Assembly (NCBI GenBank): GCA_947044365.1
Contig: OX345637.1
Location: 2,895,001 to 2,959,000 of the forward strand
Direction of reading: 5' to 3'
Length of the DNA stretch: 64,000 bases
DNA from: Petrosia ficiformis
Lineage: Eukaryota > Porifera > Demospongiae > Haplosclerida > Petrosiidae
Below the pieces are notes generated by a model, which was given only the letters and a program-made list of their open reading frames with translations, was not told the origin of the DNA and searched no databases. How positions within the stretch are numbered: position 1 is the first letter of the stretch; each line of letters opens with the position of its first letter. Made by a program: the position numbers and the translations under genes. Shown in pieces: positions 46,980 to 60,829 of the stretch.

Positions 46980-49900
46980 ATGTACTCGTACTGTATCAAT
47001 CCTAATGTTCCTCTACTGCATCAATCCTAATGTACATGTACTGTATCAATCCTAATGTACATGTACTGTATCAATCCTAATGTACATGTACTGTATCAAT
47101 CCTAATGTACCTGTACTGTATCAATCCTAATGTTCCTCTACTGTATCAATCCTAATATGCCTCTACTGTATCAATCCTAATGTGCATGTACAGTATCAAT
47201 CCTAATGTACATGTACTATATCAATCATAATGTTCCTCTACTGTATCAATCCTAATGTTCCTCTACTGTATCAATCCTAATGTGCCTCTACTGTATCAAT
47301 CCTAATATGCCTCTACTGTATCAATCCTAATGTGCATGTACAGTATCAATCCTAATGTGCATGTCCTATATCAATCCTAATGTACCTGTACAGTATCAAT
47401 CCTAATGTACCTCAATCCTAATGTGCCTGTACTGTATCAATCCTAATGGACATGTACTATTTCAATCCTAATGTACCTGTACTGTATCAATCCTAATGTA
47501 CCTGTACAGTATCAATCCTAATGTACCTGTACAGTATCAATCCTAATGTACCTGTACAGTATCAATCCTAATGTACCTGTACTGTATCAATCATAATGTT
47601 CCTCTACTGTATCAATCCTAATATGCCTCTACTGTATCAATCCTAATGTGCATGTACAGTATCAATCCTAATGTGCATGTCCTATATCAATCCTAATGTA
47701 CCTGTACAGTATCAATCCTAATGTACCTGTACTGTATCAATCATAATGTTCCTCTACTGTATCAATCCTAATATGCCTCTACTGTATCAATCCTAATGTG
47801 CATGTACAGTATCAATACTAATGTACCTGTACTGTATCAATCCTATTGTACTTGTACATATACCTGTACAGTATCAATCCTAATGTACCTGTACAGTATC
47901 AATCCTAATGTACCTGTACAGTATCAATCCTTAATGTACCTGTACAGTATCAATCCTAATGTACCTGTACTGTATCAATCATAATGTTCCTCTACTGTAT
48001 CAATCCTAATATGCCTCTACTGTATCAATCCTAATGTGCATGTACAGTATCAATCCTAATGTACATGTACTATATCAATCCTAATGTACATGTACTATAT
48101 CAATCCTAATGTACATGTACTATATCAATCCTAATGTACCTGTACAGTATCAATCGTAATGTACCTGTACTGTATCAATCCTAATGTTTCTCTACTGTAT
48201 CAATCCTAATATGCCTCTACTGTATCAATCCTAATGTGCATGTACAGTATCAATCCTAATGTGCATGTCCTATATCAATCCTAATGTACCTGTACAGTAT
48301 CAATCCTAATGTACCTGTACTGTATCAATCCTAATGTACATGTACTATATCAATCCTGATGTACATGTACATGTACTGTATTATTCCTAATACACATGTA
48401 CTATATCAATCCTGTACTGTATCAATCCTAATGTACATGTGCATGTGCATGTACTGTATCAGTCCACACGTGCATTATAATGTGCATGTACTATATCAAT
48501 CCAGTACTATATCAATCCTAATGTACATGTACTGTATCATTCCTAATATACATGTACATGTACTGTATTAATCCTCATGTACATGTACTATATCAATCCT
48601 AATGTACCTGTACTGTATCAATCCTAATATGCCTCAATCCTAATGTGCCTCTACTGTATCAATCCTAATGTGCATGTACAGTATCAATCCTAATGTGCAT
48701 GTCCTATATCAATCCTAATGTACCTGTACTGTATGAATCCTAATATGCCTCAATCCTAATGTGCCTGTACTGTATCAATCCCAATGGACATGTACTATTT
48801 CAATCCTAATGTACCTGTACTGTATCAATCCTAATGTTCCTCTACTGTATCAATCCTAATGTACATGTACTGTATCAATCCTAATGTACCTGTACAGTAT
48901 CAATCCTAATGTACCTGTACTGTATCAATCCTAATGTTCCTCTACTGTATCAATCCTAATATGCCTGTACTGCATCAATCCTAATGTACATGTACTGTAT
49001 CAATCCTAATGTACATGTACTGTATCAATCCTAATGTACATGTACTGTATCAATCCTAATGTACCTGTACTGTATCAATCCTAATGTTCCTCTACTGTAT
49101 CAATCCTAATATGCCTCTACTGTATCAATCCTAATGTGCATGTACAGTATCAATCCTAATGTGCATGTCCTATATCAATCCTAATGTACCTGTACTGTAT
49201 CAATCCTAATATGCCTCAATCCTAATGTGCCTGTACTGTATCAATCCTAATGTTCCTCTACTGTATCAATCCTAATGTACATGTACTGTATCAATCCTAA
49301 TGTTCCTCTACTGTATCAATCCTAATGTACATGTACTGTATCAATCCTAATATGCCTCAATCCTAATGTGCCTGTACTGTATCAATCCCAATGGACATGT
49401 ACTATTTCAATCCTAATGTACCTGTACTGTATCAATCCTAATATGCCTCAATCCTAATGTGCCTGTACTGTATCAATCCCAATGGACATGTACTATTTCA
49501 ATCCTAATGTACCTGTACTGTATCAATCCTAATGTTCCTCTACTGTATCAATACTAATGTACCTGTACTGTATCAATCCTAATGTACTTGTACATATACC
49601 TGTACAGTATCAATCCTAATGTACCTGTACAGTATCAATCCTAATGTACCTGTACTGTATCAATCATAATGTTCCTCTACTGTATCAATCCTAATATGCC
49701 TCTACTGTATCAATCCTAATGTACATGTACTGTATCAATCATAATGTTCCTCTACTGTATCAATCCTAATGTTCCTCTACTGTATCAATCCTAATGTGCC
49801 TCTACTGTATTAATCCTAATATGCCTCTACTGTATCAATCCTAATGTGCATGTACAGTATCAATCCTAATGTGCATGTCCTATATCAATCCTAATGTACC

Positions 49901-50632
49901 TGTACAGTATCAATCCTAATGTACCTGTACAGTATCAATCCTAATGTACCTGTACAGTATCAATCCTAATGTACATGTACTATATCAATCCTAATGTACA
50001 TGTACTATATCAATCCTAATGTACATGTACTATATCAATCCTAATGTACCTGTACAGTATCAATCCTAATGTACCTGTACTGTATCAATCCTAATGTACA
50101 TGTACAATATCAATCCTGATGTACATGTACATGTACTGTATTATTCCTAATACACATGTACTATATCAATCCTGTACTGTATCAATCCTAATGTACATGT
50201 GCATGTGCATGTACTGTATCAGTCCACACGTGCATTATAATGTGCATGTACTATATCAATCCAGTACTATATCAATCCTAATGTACATGTACTGTATCAT
50301 TCCTAATATACATGTACATGTACTGTATTAATCCTCATGTACATGTACTGTATCAATCCTAATGTACCTGTACTGTATGAATCCTACTTTACATGTACTA
50401 TATCAATCCTAATGTACCTGTACTGTATCAATCCTAATGTACATGTACATGTACTGTATTAATCCTCATGTACATGTACTGTATCAATCCTAATGTACCT
50501 GTACTGTATGAATCCTACTGTACATGTACTATATCAATCCTAATGTAGCTGTGCTGTATCAATCCTAATGTACATGTACTATATTAATCTTAATATACGT
50601 GTACTGTATCAATCCTAATGTACACGTACATG
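46980..50632. repeat. Large 25-bp satellite array (second unit), left part
   Basis: The same unit as 12557-17034. Long-range duplication is evident: 48359-48571 and 50119-50331 give identical translations over 70 codons, and cassettes such as TTCCTCTAC...ATATGCCTCTAC...GTGCATGTCCTATATC recur many times. The array is cut at its 3' side by the CACTA-like element and resumes at 56471. Confidence 0.95.
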
Positions 50633-52968
50633 CACTGCAAAACAGACATTCATATACTGACCGATATTTTCATCTATACGCGTCTGTAAATCATTATTAT
50701 TCCGTTAGTATGCAGCATCGACTATGTTTAGTATACAGAGTCCGTATAACACAAAATACGGACACATTCGACATACCAATAATATTCCAGGTCTGCATAA
50801 AAACACTCGATATTATTGATGTTTGTCTGCATACTACTGATATCTACAGCATCCAGGTCAGCATACTCGTGCTAGATAGCACTGATACTTTTCTGTATAC
50901 CAATGATTTTACTGTTAATATTATTTTAATGACTTTTTGTTGTTTTCCTTTAAAATTATAAAATATTTAATCAAAACATTGTTGAATGTTTTAAAGTACA
51001 GCTTGAAATGCACTGAGAATATTAATGGTTGCTGATGTGCATGTGTCCAACCAATATTAATCTATCTTTTAATTTTCAATGAGTTTAGTGGACCTGTAGT
51101 AAATATTAATTAGTAATGTTACTTCATTAACGAAATAATATGCTTACTTGGTTATCTCATCTGTTAAACAAGTTACAGGTTCCTTTGTGCTTAAGTAAAA
51201 TATAGACCTAAATAACTGTATATAAAATAAACATATTAAATTAAAGTGAAGTATCAAGAACAAACCTCGCAATTTCATTAGCTAACTCTTTTGAGCTATT
51301 TTGAAAAGAAAAGCAGAATTTGTTATGTGATAAATAGCATGAGCAAACCTTGCAACTTCTCAACAACTTCTATGAGTTTGAAGTCCATGCTGAATCAATG
51401 CTGTCATGAGTATGTGAAGACCTGCATATTTATAGTAAGCAATGATGAAATCATTGATACATTCTTAAACTATTGTTTACCTTGCTAATATAGGAGTGAA
51501 GTTACTGAAGTATACTGAGAGTATATATTGCAAACTGTTTAGATAAGTAAATATTCATGATTTATTATGAATGGGAGTGTTAACCTGTGTCCAAATGTTT
51601 GTTTTAGGGAAACCTATAGTCATACAGTATGATGAACTCCGTATTAGCATAATACTTAAATGTACCTTACTATGTATGAGTAGTCCAATGTCCAAATGTT
51701 AACCTTAGTCTTTACTAAAGTGAAAGTCATCAATCTATTAATATGGTAATTATACTTGCTATCGCATTTACATGTGTCTCAAATATTCAATATCCAGGTT
51801 AAAATTCTTGAGCTGAATAAGTTTATAAACATGGTCACAAATGCCAGCACTGTGTGATATAACTTATTAATTTGTGCAGTGAAAATAAGTGATGTGAAGA
51901 ACTTGTGACACAGAGCTTCCAAAGCCCAATGCCAGTTTGTACACCCAATGATTTTAACACAAATATAAAATATATATGTAATACTGAACTTCATGCATGG
52001 GATGAAGAACTTACCACTGTTGCAAATAATGGTAGCAAATTTCGTCTAAATGTCATTTTCACCTCCACTTTCCTCTGGTTAAAATGACTGTTCTCCCGCC
52101 TGATATTAGAGTCACATGATACTGTTATTAATTTAATTTAATAACTAGACTATAGAGTATAGACTACTACCAGCCATTCAATGTGCCTATGTTGACCAGA
52201 CTCAGTGACTTGAACAACTGGTGTTAATTCATACTTGGTTTGGATCAGGCATTCATGTACTGATAGAATATGAATCGTGGAACTGAAGTTGCGTGATTGA
52301 AAAGGATGCTTTAAAAGACAGCCAAGCTGAGTGGCTGAAATTATTCTGTTTGGTGGTTACTACTAAGGTATGTATACTTCATGTATACATTATACTGACT
52401 TGTTATACACCTCATCACCTTATCAAACTAATCCTCTATCAAGCCATAATTATAGATAATTTTTACATCGGATCATGCTCAAAGAACAGCACCTTGTTAA
52501 TATTATGTATACAACATACATGTAGGTTGTGTGTGTCCTGTAGTATCAATATTAGTGAAATACGGTTCTATCAGCATGATTCTTTTACATCTCCCTGACC
52601 ACTTGATTGTCATTGAATGTGACGTACATGTAGGTAGAATATCCATTGTTAGTTTACGTTAAAGATGTTTGCTGTCATTAAGCTATATGTAAAGCTCATT
52701 CACATTCACCTTGTCCTCAGAAAAATGTTCATAACTTTATTTTGAAATGACAAACAATCTTTCTACATGTATCATTTTCATATAATTATCCTTCCCGTTC
52801 TTTTTTGTGTATGTCAAATTTCAATCCGTTGCTAAATTATAGATCTAGAGTTACAGTATAATCATGTATTAACCTTACGACATTATACTATACGCTACAT
52901 TACATAATACATATCATCACATCATTATTTTGAAGACATCATGAATGTGAATAGACTTTAGTTTGGCA

Positions 52969-55350
52969 GGTTTCTATAGCATTTTTTGAACAGAAACAGC
53001 AAAAATTTGCTTTTATAATGTCCTGTTCTGAATTAAATATAGACTGAAATCGTTAAAATAATTTGCTATTTTTTATTTTTTTCAGTTAGATTTTCAGAAC
53101 TACATGTAGAAGTATACTTCTGTTAATTAAAGAACTATTTTCTAAGGTTAGCTTTATACATGTAAGACTTGAAGACAGAGTGGGTGGTATGACAGGAAAA
53201 AATTTTTGTCGAACATACACACCAACAGTCCTTTTCGATATATGAATTGCATTACTACTGTGTGAAATCTCTTCTTGCCCTCTTCAGGACGGACGAAACT
53301 AGCTCTGCAATATTATTATATTTATCAGAATATAGGGAAAAACTAGAACCCAATTAAGTAGTTTATTTCTTTGTGATGAGTGTTTATATGATGTGATGAG
53401 GATAAACAAAGACTCAATAGAGTCCATCCTTGACATGTTGTATACATACTTACTCAACACCTCATAAAATTATATATAAATGGGATGAAAATGCCATGTG
53501 TATTCAACAGCTACACCTTGAAAGTAGTACAAAGCATATTTGAAATTGTCTTAAATAAAATACTGAAATAGTGTTGTTCTGAGTTCAAACCTTTCACTGG
53601 GCTTTCAGCCATTTTCTAGTTACAGTCATTTGTCTTTGTTTTTGTCCTATTGACCTTTAGGGGCCTAATGGTTATACGGTAGATATGATAACTTAAAAAT
53701 GGTCAAAACATGTACACATACACTCAATAAACATGTCTACATAGAATATTTAGTGTATTGCTATTGTCAGATTTTCCAATTGTCATTTAATCATTACAGT
53801 GTGTATAATGGAGTTTGTATGAGTTTAACATGAATAAATTAAAAACCACAAATCACATGAATGTGTTATATGGTGCATTTGTGTACTTTTAGGTGCTGAG
53901 TTCATATTTTTTTGTAATTTTGCGATTACGAGTAGCCAGTTTGTTGTTATACTCAATTTGCTTTGTTTTGGCCCAATTGACCTTTAGGCCCCTAATGGTT
54001 ATTTGATAGATATGATAACTTAAAAATGGTCAAAATATGTACACATACACTCAATAAACATGTCTACACAGGTTATTTAGTGTATCGCTACATTTTCATT
54101 TGACAATGGTGAATTAACTATGAGATGGGTGAAAACACTTACTCTGAAAGTTCATTTTTTCTCTTCAAATTTAAATTGTTGAAAATGAAAACCACAAATG
54201 ATATGAATGTGTTAATGAGTGCATTTGTGTACTTTTAGGTGCTGAGTTCGTATTTTTAGGAAATTTTTCATTATGAGTAGCCGTTTTCTAGTTACAGTCA
54301 TTTGTCTTTCTTTTTGTCCTATTGACCTTTAGGGGCTTAATGGTTATACGGTAGATATCATAACTTACAAATGGTCAAAACATGTACACATACACTCAAT
54401 ACACATGTCTACATAGAATATTTAGTGTATCACTATTGTCAGATTTTCCAATTGTCATTTAATCATTACAGTGTGTATAATGGAGTTTGATGTGTTTAAC
54501 ATGAATAAATTAAAAACCACAAATCACATGAATATGTTATATGGTGCATTTGTGTACTTTTAGGTGCTGAGTTCATATTTTCGAGAAATTTTTCATTATG
54601 AGTAGCCGTTTTCTAGTTACAGTCATTTATCTTTGTTTCTGTCCTATTGACCTTTAGGGTCCTAATGGTTATTTGGTAGATATGATAACTCAAGTTGTTT
54701 GTGTACAATGTATCAATTCCTGTCAAAATGCCAATATTTCATAATGTTACAGATTGACTTCTAATTACTTGACTGTAATAATTATACGTCTAGTGATTTT
54801 TACATTCATTACACTTTCTTGTTTTATGTAATATAAAGATAATTCGGCTATGACATGATGTATGAACATCATGAATGTGTGAGGACGTGTTGCGTAATTA
54901 ATTTCACTGTATTGGAAAATGAATCATCCTCAATTGGATTGAAATGAAGAGAATTCATTATAATTACAAAATGGCTGCTCGTATTTGAAAAATTCTGAAA
55001 GGTTTGAACTCAGCACCTTAAATTACACAAATACACCAACTATTCATAGGGTTTGTGGTTTTCAAGGTGTAGCTATTGAACACACATGGCAATTTCATTC
55101 CATTTATATATAATTTTATGAGGTGCTGAGTAAGTATATACAACATGTCAAGGATGGACTCTATTGAGTCTTTGTTTATCCTCACCACATCACATACACA
55201 CTCATCACATAACAATAAAGTACTTAGGTTTTAGTTTATCACGAGGCTACAGTTATTACATTGTTACTGCCTATAGTAATTCAGAACAGGACATTCTCAA
55301 TCTGAAAGCAATTATTCTCAAAGTTAAATGGTTCAAAAATTGCTATAGAA
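52969..55350. repeat. Internal foldback with tandem repeats inside the CACTA-like element
   Basis: Two inverted arm pairs: 52969-53045 with 55262-55345 (GGTTTCTATAGCA, ATGTCCTGTTCTGAATTA) and 53373-53530 with 55060-55210 (GACTCAATAGAGTCCATCCT, TTGACATGTTGTATA). Between them are about 3.3 tandem copies of a ~335-base unit starting near 53609, 53937, 54282 and 54608, each with CTATTGACCTTTAGG and CACATACACTCAATA. This looks like one element nested in another. Confidence 0.75.
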
Positions 55351-55785
55351 ACCAGGAAAACCACATACAGCTCAATGATAGCATACACCTTTTAAACTAC
55401 ACTATAATAATGGCTATCTTGCCTGCATCCATTTCGGTGATGGATCAGCTGGCCAGGAATAGACAAGTGCCATAACTACATCCCATTTGATGATGGGTCA
55501 ACTGATGAGATGTAAAAGGATCATGCTGAAAGAATAACTTCTTCATAATATAATATAGAGATATAATCATGGTTTGACATCGTATCAGGTTCAAAGAAGG
55601 TTACTATTCATCATATTTATCAAGTTATCCGGGTTGATGAGTTGATAAGGTTAATGGTTTATAACCAGTGGGTATAATACTGTAATATACATTAAGTATA
55701 CATACATTTGTATATACTAACCAAATTTACAGATTAGCATCCGTATGCCTATCATTGTGTAGTAAAATTCACTTGCTGTTCTTGC

Positions 55786-56040
55786 TTGAAGCTTGGATTT
55801 GGAATGCAGTGTTGGGCGTGGTCAAAGGTGAGGCCACGCCTGAGCCCGACTAAGCGTTGTCATGATATCTGTACTGTTATAAAGATTGCTGTGCCTTCAC
55901 AGCGGAACCTGTTTGATTGGAATACGTCAGGTGGGTTTCCAAGTAAGTATATTCTTCCATCACGTGAGTCCATCGGGCTTGTACCATTCAACAAATGCTG
56001 CCAGAAGAGGATTGGCCTCAGTGTACTAGTGACATATTGA
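55786..56040 (+). other. Unrecognised open frame near the right end of the CACTA-like element
   Basis: 84 codons with CWAWSKVRPRLSPTKRCHDI and SKYILPSRESIGLVPFNKC. Amino-acid composition is protein-like and base composition is less AT-biased than the surroundings. Family not recognised; it could be an exon remnant of the element's proteins or a captured host exon. Confidence 0.2.
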
Positions 56041-56470
56041 GTATGCCATCTGTCCACTGAAGAGATATTAGCACATTGTGTTTATGTTTAACTGACTGTA
56101 ACAGATAGCTTGACAAATAATTTTCTTTTTTTCTGCAGACTAAGGAAATTCAACAAGAATGAAGTCAGAGCTATTAACTAATTAACATACAATAGAGTTA
56201 TTGTTATTACATGTATTATACTTATATTTATTAGTATTTTAATATATATAATTCCTATTTGTCTGTTGTGAATATATACATAGGTATAGTTCTAGATCTG
56301 GAAACTTTGAGTGGTATGCAGACTTTGCATATCAATAAAAGCCTCATATCTTTCAAACAGTATACACAGCATACCATTGATATCATAATATTAATTGGAT
56401 TTTCTCTGCATATCAATGATATACATATATCTGCATAACTCTGTATATGCAATGCCGATTTGCAGTGATG

Positions 56471-56748
56471 TACATATACTGTATCAATCCTCATGTACAT
56501 GTGCTATATGAATCCTAATGTACATATACTGTATCAATCCTAATGTACCTGTACTGTATCAATCCTAATGTACATGTACTGTATTAATCCTCATGTACAT
56601 GTACTGTATCAATCCTAATGTACATGTACATGTACATGTACTGTATTAATCCTCATGTACATGTACTGCATCAATCCTAATGTACATGTACATGTACTGT
56701 ATTAATCCTAATACACGTGTACTATATCAATCCTAATGTACATGTGTA
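56471..56748. repeat. 25-bp satellite array, right part
   Basis: Continuation of the array cut at 50632 by the CACTA-like insertion. Confidence 0.9.
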
Positions 56749-57054
56749 AACTTATTATATTGTTCTGTTCTCAGATTCTAATGGATATAAAGAGAATGAA
56801 CACATGTGCTAAATTCTAACTATATGATCACATGACATTACATTATAATATTACATCATAGTTATTATAATTATATTTATACACATTACATATTGACATG
56901 AAGTGATATTTCCAGTCTCTACACATGTAATGTACAAAATATTACACATGATGTGCCTCCTTTGCCTCCTCCAATTTCTATTCCATCTTTTTCTCAAGAG
57001 GTCAGAGTCAACACAAAACAATGAACAACTGAACCAATCAGACCAGCCATCATA

Positions 57055-57262
57055 TATGAATCTTCAAATAATTGTTTAGCTGTTCTAGATGTGTGCTTTG
57101 GATCATTGTCTTGCATAAAACGGTGTTGATCAGGAAAACCGCTATTCAGGAATGGTAGTATGGTTCAGTCAAGGATTGATATAAATAGCACTGCATCCAT
57201 AGTTCCATCAAATATGCAGATTGGAATGGCACCTTTCTTGTTATACCTGCTCACACATGTAC
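57055..57262 (-). pseudogene. Tc1/mariner transposase fragment (second unit)
   Basis: Counterpart of 17320-17545. It keeps the expected QDNDPKHTSR but has a stop within the LFISILD*T segment, the opposite pattern of damage to the first-unit copy. Confidence 0.8.
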
Positions 57263-57461
57263 TTTCACAGGATGTTTAGCTCTATATAAAAGATGGTTGT
57301 AATAATAACAAGTGTATTATGTATATTCAGGAGCGCATAATTGTGTGGGAGGAAAAACGTCGTAAGAGAGGTAGCGTGAAACTCCCACGCATCTAATTAA
57401 ATCAAGCAAGCGATCTCCCTGGCTAGCTGTTACTATTTTTATTGTCGCATGTGACCAATTA

Positions 57462-57542
57462 ATGGCGTCTCTAGCTGCAACACCAAGGAGATCGCCTCGT
57501 TTAGCGAACAAAAGAGCTCGAGAAGAAATCTTTACCCCGTAA
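57462..57542 (+). CDS. Short plus-strand coding piece of the long-TIR element, copy 1
   Basis: Twenty-six codons and a stop: begins MASLAATPRRSPRLANKRAR and ends EEIFTP. It starts just inside the left terminal repeat. The piece at 60710-60799 in copy 2 starts in the same place and shares the pattern SP-x(4-5)-basic-ARE-x-(I)F, so this is probably the N-terminal exon of the lost full-length protein. Confidence 0.4.
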   Translation: MASLAATPRRSPRLANKRAREEIFTP

Positions 57543-57792
57543 AGAAGTTACAGCACATAGCCTTTGCACATTTAAGAAGATGTTGCTCACCAATCGGGTC
57601 ATTGAGAGCGCGTAAGCGCTCGCTGTAGTAGTTAACATGGAGTCTTTTCTTCACCTTATTCACAGCTCTTTCACCGATGTCAAACAACTGTGTTTCAGTC
57701 AAAAATGACAGGTGTTTTCCGAGTTCTTTCCTTTGTTTAACGAGACTGAACTGGTTGCCATAGTAGTCACGGTCACGTGCAACAATGTGGCA
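57532..57792 (-). pseudogene. Minus-strand coding piece of the long-TIR element, copy 1
   Basis: 86 open codons with no ATG at the start, so an internal or truncated exon: DRDYYGNQFSLVKQRKELG, then ETQLFDIGERAVNKVKKRLH, then YYSERLRALNDPIGEQHLL. It aligns with 60830-60949 of copy 2 at QRxEL, A(V/I)xKVxxxLHxN and SxR-like positions. Conservation between two divergent copies argues for a genuine protein segment of the ancestral element. Family not recognised. Confidence 0.45.
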
Positions 57793-57909
57793 TTATAAAA
57801 ATAGTAACAGCTAGCCAGGGAGATCACTTGCCTGATTTAATTAGATGCGTGGGAGTTTCATGCTCCCTCTCTTACGACGTTTTCCCTCCCACACAATTAT
57901 GCGCTCCTG

Positions 57910-58750
57910 GTATATTTGATTATTATTATACATGTACCTGGGTTTAGGCTTTGCAGCTTGTCCTTGTTTCCTACATACATGTACATACATACATACATAC
58001 ACATGCACATACATACGTACATATATACATGTATATACATATGCACATACATACATATCAGTGTTCTCCCTAGAATATAAATCAAGCGGATACAACCAAC
58101 ACACCTTAATTATGTAGCTGCATATATGAAGTGATGTACAAGCAAATTATCTGATACAATATCTCTCTAAGTTGCTAGCATATATGCATTGTAGTTCAAC
58201 TGTGATGTTATACATTAAGATATAGTATTAAACAGGCTCAAATTGCAAAAATAGAGCTAATACAAAGAAATAAACTTTCACCTATCCAATTCCTTACAAA
58301 TCTTGAAATCTACAAAACGTTTCACCTACTTCATCATCCCACAATAGCTACATAACTTTATCTTCATCTTTCTGACGGCATCGAGACGTTGGCACACCTA
58401 GAATCTCATTAAATAGCTCTTTTCAGCTCCACCATTTTAAACGTGGTTAATTAATTACGGGCGTGTCCGTTCTTAATTACGGGTGCAGCTTCCGTTTTCA
58501 GAATTTGAACGCGTAAATCACGCGCTTGGCCCAAAAAGCTTCTTATTTGGCACTACACAGTTCTCTCTTTGGCCCAGGTGGCACAGTTAATTATGATTAT
58601 ATTGTCACTAACAGCATTAACTCTTAGTTAATTGGCTCAAGGATATATTCCCAACGACACACACACTAACTATTGTTGAGCCAATTTGGCCCATACATGT
58701 ACTTCAAAACTATCAAAAACTCATACATACATACATACATACATATCACA

Positions 58751-58781
<31 letters not shown>

Positions 58782-58833
58782 GCACACACATACATACATA
58801 CATACATATGCACATACATACATAAAAACTACG
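57910..58833. other. Intergenic DNA with ACAT microsatellites
   Basis: Counterpart of 17595-18080, then unit-specific DNA. (ACAT)n runs lie at about 57970-58060 and 58719-58825. The segment 58437-58720 is unique to this unit and has no recognised content except the repeated word CCAATTTGGCCC-like near 58630-58700. Confidence 0.5.
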
Positions 58834-60424
58834 TAGGTGTACTATATGGGATTTATATGTACTAGGTGTACTATATGGGATTTATATGTACTAGGTGTAC
58901 TATATGGGATTTATATGCACTAGGTACACTATATGGGATTTATATGCACTAGGTGTACTATATGGGATTTATATGTACTAGGTGTACTATATGGGATTTA
59001 TATGCACTAGGTGTACTATATGGGATTTATATGCAATAGGTGTATTATATGGGATTTATATGTACTAGGTGTACTATATGGGATGGGATTTATATGTACT
59101 AGGTGTACTAGGTGTACTATATGGGATTTATATGTACTAGGTGTACTATATGGGATTCATATGCACTAGGTGTACTATATGAGATTTATATGTACTAGGT
59201 GTACTATATGGGATTTATATGCACTAGGTGTGCCATATGGGATTTATATGTACTAGGTGCACTATATGGGATTTATATGTACTAGGTGTACTATATGGGA
59301 TTTATATGCACTAGGTACACTATATGGGATTTATATGTACTAGGTGTACTATATGGGATTTATATGTACTAGGTGTACTATATGGGATTTATATGTACTA
59401 CGTAGGTGTACTATATGGGATTTATATGCACTAGGTACACTATATGGGATTTATATGCACTAGGTGTACTATATGGGATTTATATGTACTAGGTGTACTA
59501 TATGGGATTTATATGCACTAGGTGTACTATATGGGATTTATATGCAATAGGTGTATTATATGGGATTTATATGTACTAGGTGCACTATATGGGATGGGAT
59601 TTATATGTACTAGGTGTACTAGGTGTACTATATGGGATTTATATGTACTAGGTGTACTATATGGGATTTATATGCACTAGGTGTACTATATGGGATTTAT
59701 ATGCACTAGGTGCACTATATGGGATTTATATCCACTAGGTGTACTATATGGGATTTATATGCACTAGGTGTACTATATGGGATTTATATGCACTAGGTAC
59801 TCTATATGGGATTTATATGCACTAGGTGTACTATATGGGATTTATATGTACTACATGTAGGTGTACTATATGGGATTTATATGCAATAGGTGTATTATAT
59901 GGGATTTATATGCACTAGGTGTACTATATGGGATTTATATGCACTAGGTGTACTATATGGGATTTATATGCACTAGGTGTACTATGTGTTATTTATATGC
60001 ACTAGGTGTACTATATGGGATTTATATGCACTAGGTGTACTATATGGGATGTATATGCACTAGGTGTACTATATGGGATTTATATGCACTAGGTACTCTA
60101 TATGGGATTTATATGCACTAGGTGTACTATATGGGATTTATATGCACTAGGTGTACTATATGGGATTTATATGCACTAGGTGTACTATATGGGATTTATA
60201 TGCACTAGGTACTCTATATGGGATTTATATGCACTAGGTGTACTATATGGGATTTATATGCACTAGGTACACTATATGGGATTTATATGCACTAGGTGTA
60301 CTATATGGGATTTATATGCACTAGGTGTACTATATGGGATTTATATGCACTAGGTACTCTATATGGGATTTATATGCACTAGGTGTACTATATGGGATTT
60401 ATATGCACTAGGTACTCTATATGG
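58834..60424. repeat. 29-bp minisatellite (second unit)
   Basis: About 55 copies of GGTGTACTATATGGGATTTA plus TATGCACTA. Variants GGTACACTATATGG, GGTACTCTATATGG and GGGATGGGATT mark blocks that repeat at longer range (for example 58900-59110 and 59420-59640). Confidence 0.95.
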
Positions 60425-60709
60425 CAGTGCTGAACACTTTGATGTGTGGCTTCATCATGATGTATAATAATTGTATTATATCATATAAATCAGGATTAGT
60501 GCTGCCATGATATATAATGACATGATCATCCATGATGCATTATAACTAATGCTACTGTTATAAACAAGAGCCCATAATGACGTTGACTTGAAAGCATAAG
60601 AATAAGGAGTGATAAATGACCACGCATTTAATTACATTATCTGTCTGACCGTCTGTTACTATTTTTAGAACCCACGTGAATACACCTTGTTGATCTCCCA
60701 AGGTTAGCT

Positions 60710-60799
60710 ATGAAACGAACACGTCTGGAGGCAGAAATGGAGTCACCTACATGTACTATCAGGAAAGCGAGAGAATGCTTTGGGGAAGCCGAGAAATAA
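60710..60799 (+). CDS. Short plus-strand coding piece of the long-TIR element, copy 2
   Basis: 29 codons and a stop: MKRTRLEAEMESPTCTIRKA then RECFGEAEK. Position and SP...KARE pattern match 57462-57542. Confidence 0.35.
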   Translation: MKRTRLEAEMESPTCTIRKARECFGEAEK

Positions 60800-60829
60800 C
60801 TGTTTAGTCCTATTCAAGAGTGTTTGTCA

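Larger units (their letters stand above)
50633..56467. mobile_element. CACTA-like transposon (5.8 kb) inserted in the satellite
   Basis: Starts CACTGCAAAACAGACATTCA; the reverse-complemented right end is CACTGCAAATCGGCATTGCA. It is flanked by the 3-bp duplication ATG (50630-50632 and 56468-56470), and satellite continues on both sides. Terminal CACTG plus a 3-bp duplication is diagnostic of the CACTA/EnSpm group. Subterminal regions carry repeated words of the type CTGCATAC/GTATGCAG (near 50700-50900 and 56310-56460), as expected for transposase-binding sites of this group. No transposase with recognisable domains is present, so the copy is non-autonomous. The first unit lacks it. Confidence 0.85.
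57328..57909. mobile_element. Long-TIR element of unrecognised family, copy 1
   Basis: 582 bp, starting CAGGAGCGCATAATTGTGTG and ending with its inverse. Terminal inverted repeats are about 115 bases and nearly identical (57328-57442 against 57795-57909). Perfect 7-bp target duplications GTATATT lie at 57321-57327 and 57910-57916; the first unit has the single empty site near 17594. The interior has the two short coding pieces listed below. Related copy at 60565-61153. Seven-base duplications with CA...TG ends do not match hAT (8) or Mutator (9-10) cleanly; P-, Dada- or another superfamily remains possible. Confidence 0.85.

Noticed and set aside
47796..50331. Repetitive open frames (MYMYCIIPN..., VLYQS repeats)
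   Set aside because: They are translations of the 25-bp satellite, which shifts frame every unit; not proteins.
50599..50961. 120-codon frame at the left CACTA-like boundary
   Set aside because: It starts in the satellite and runs into the element's subterminal repeats, so it cannot be an ancestral gene.
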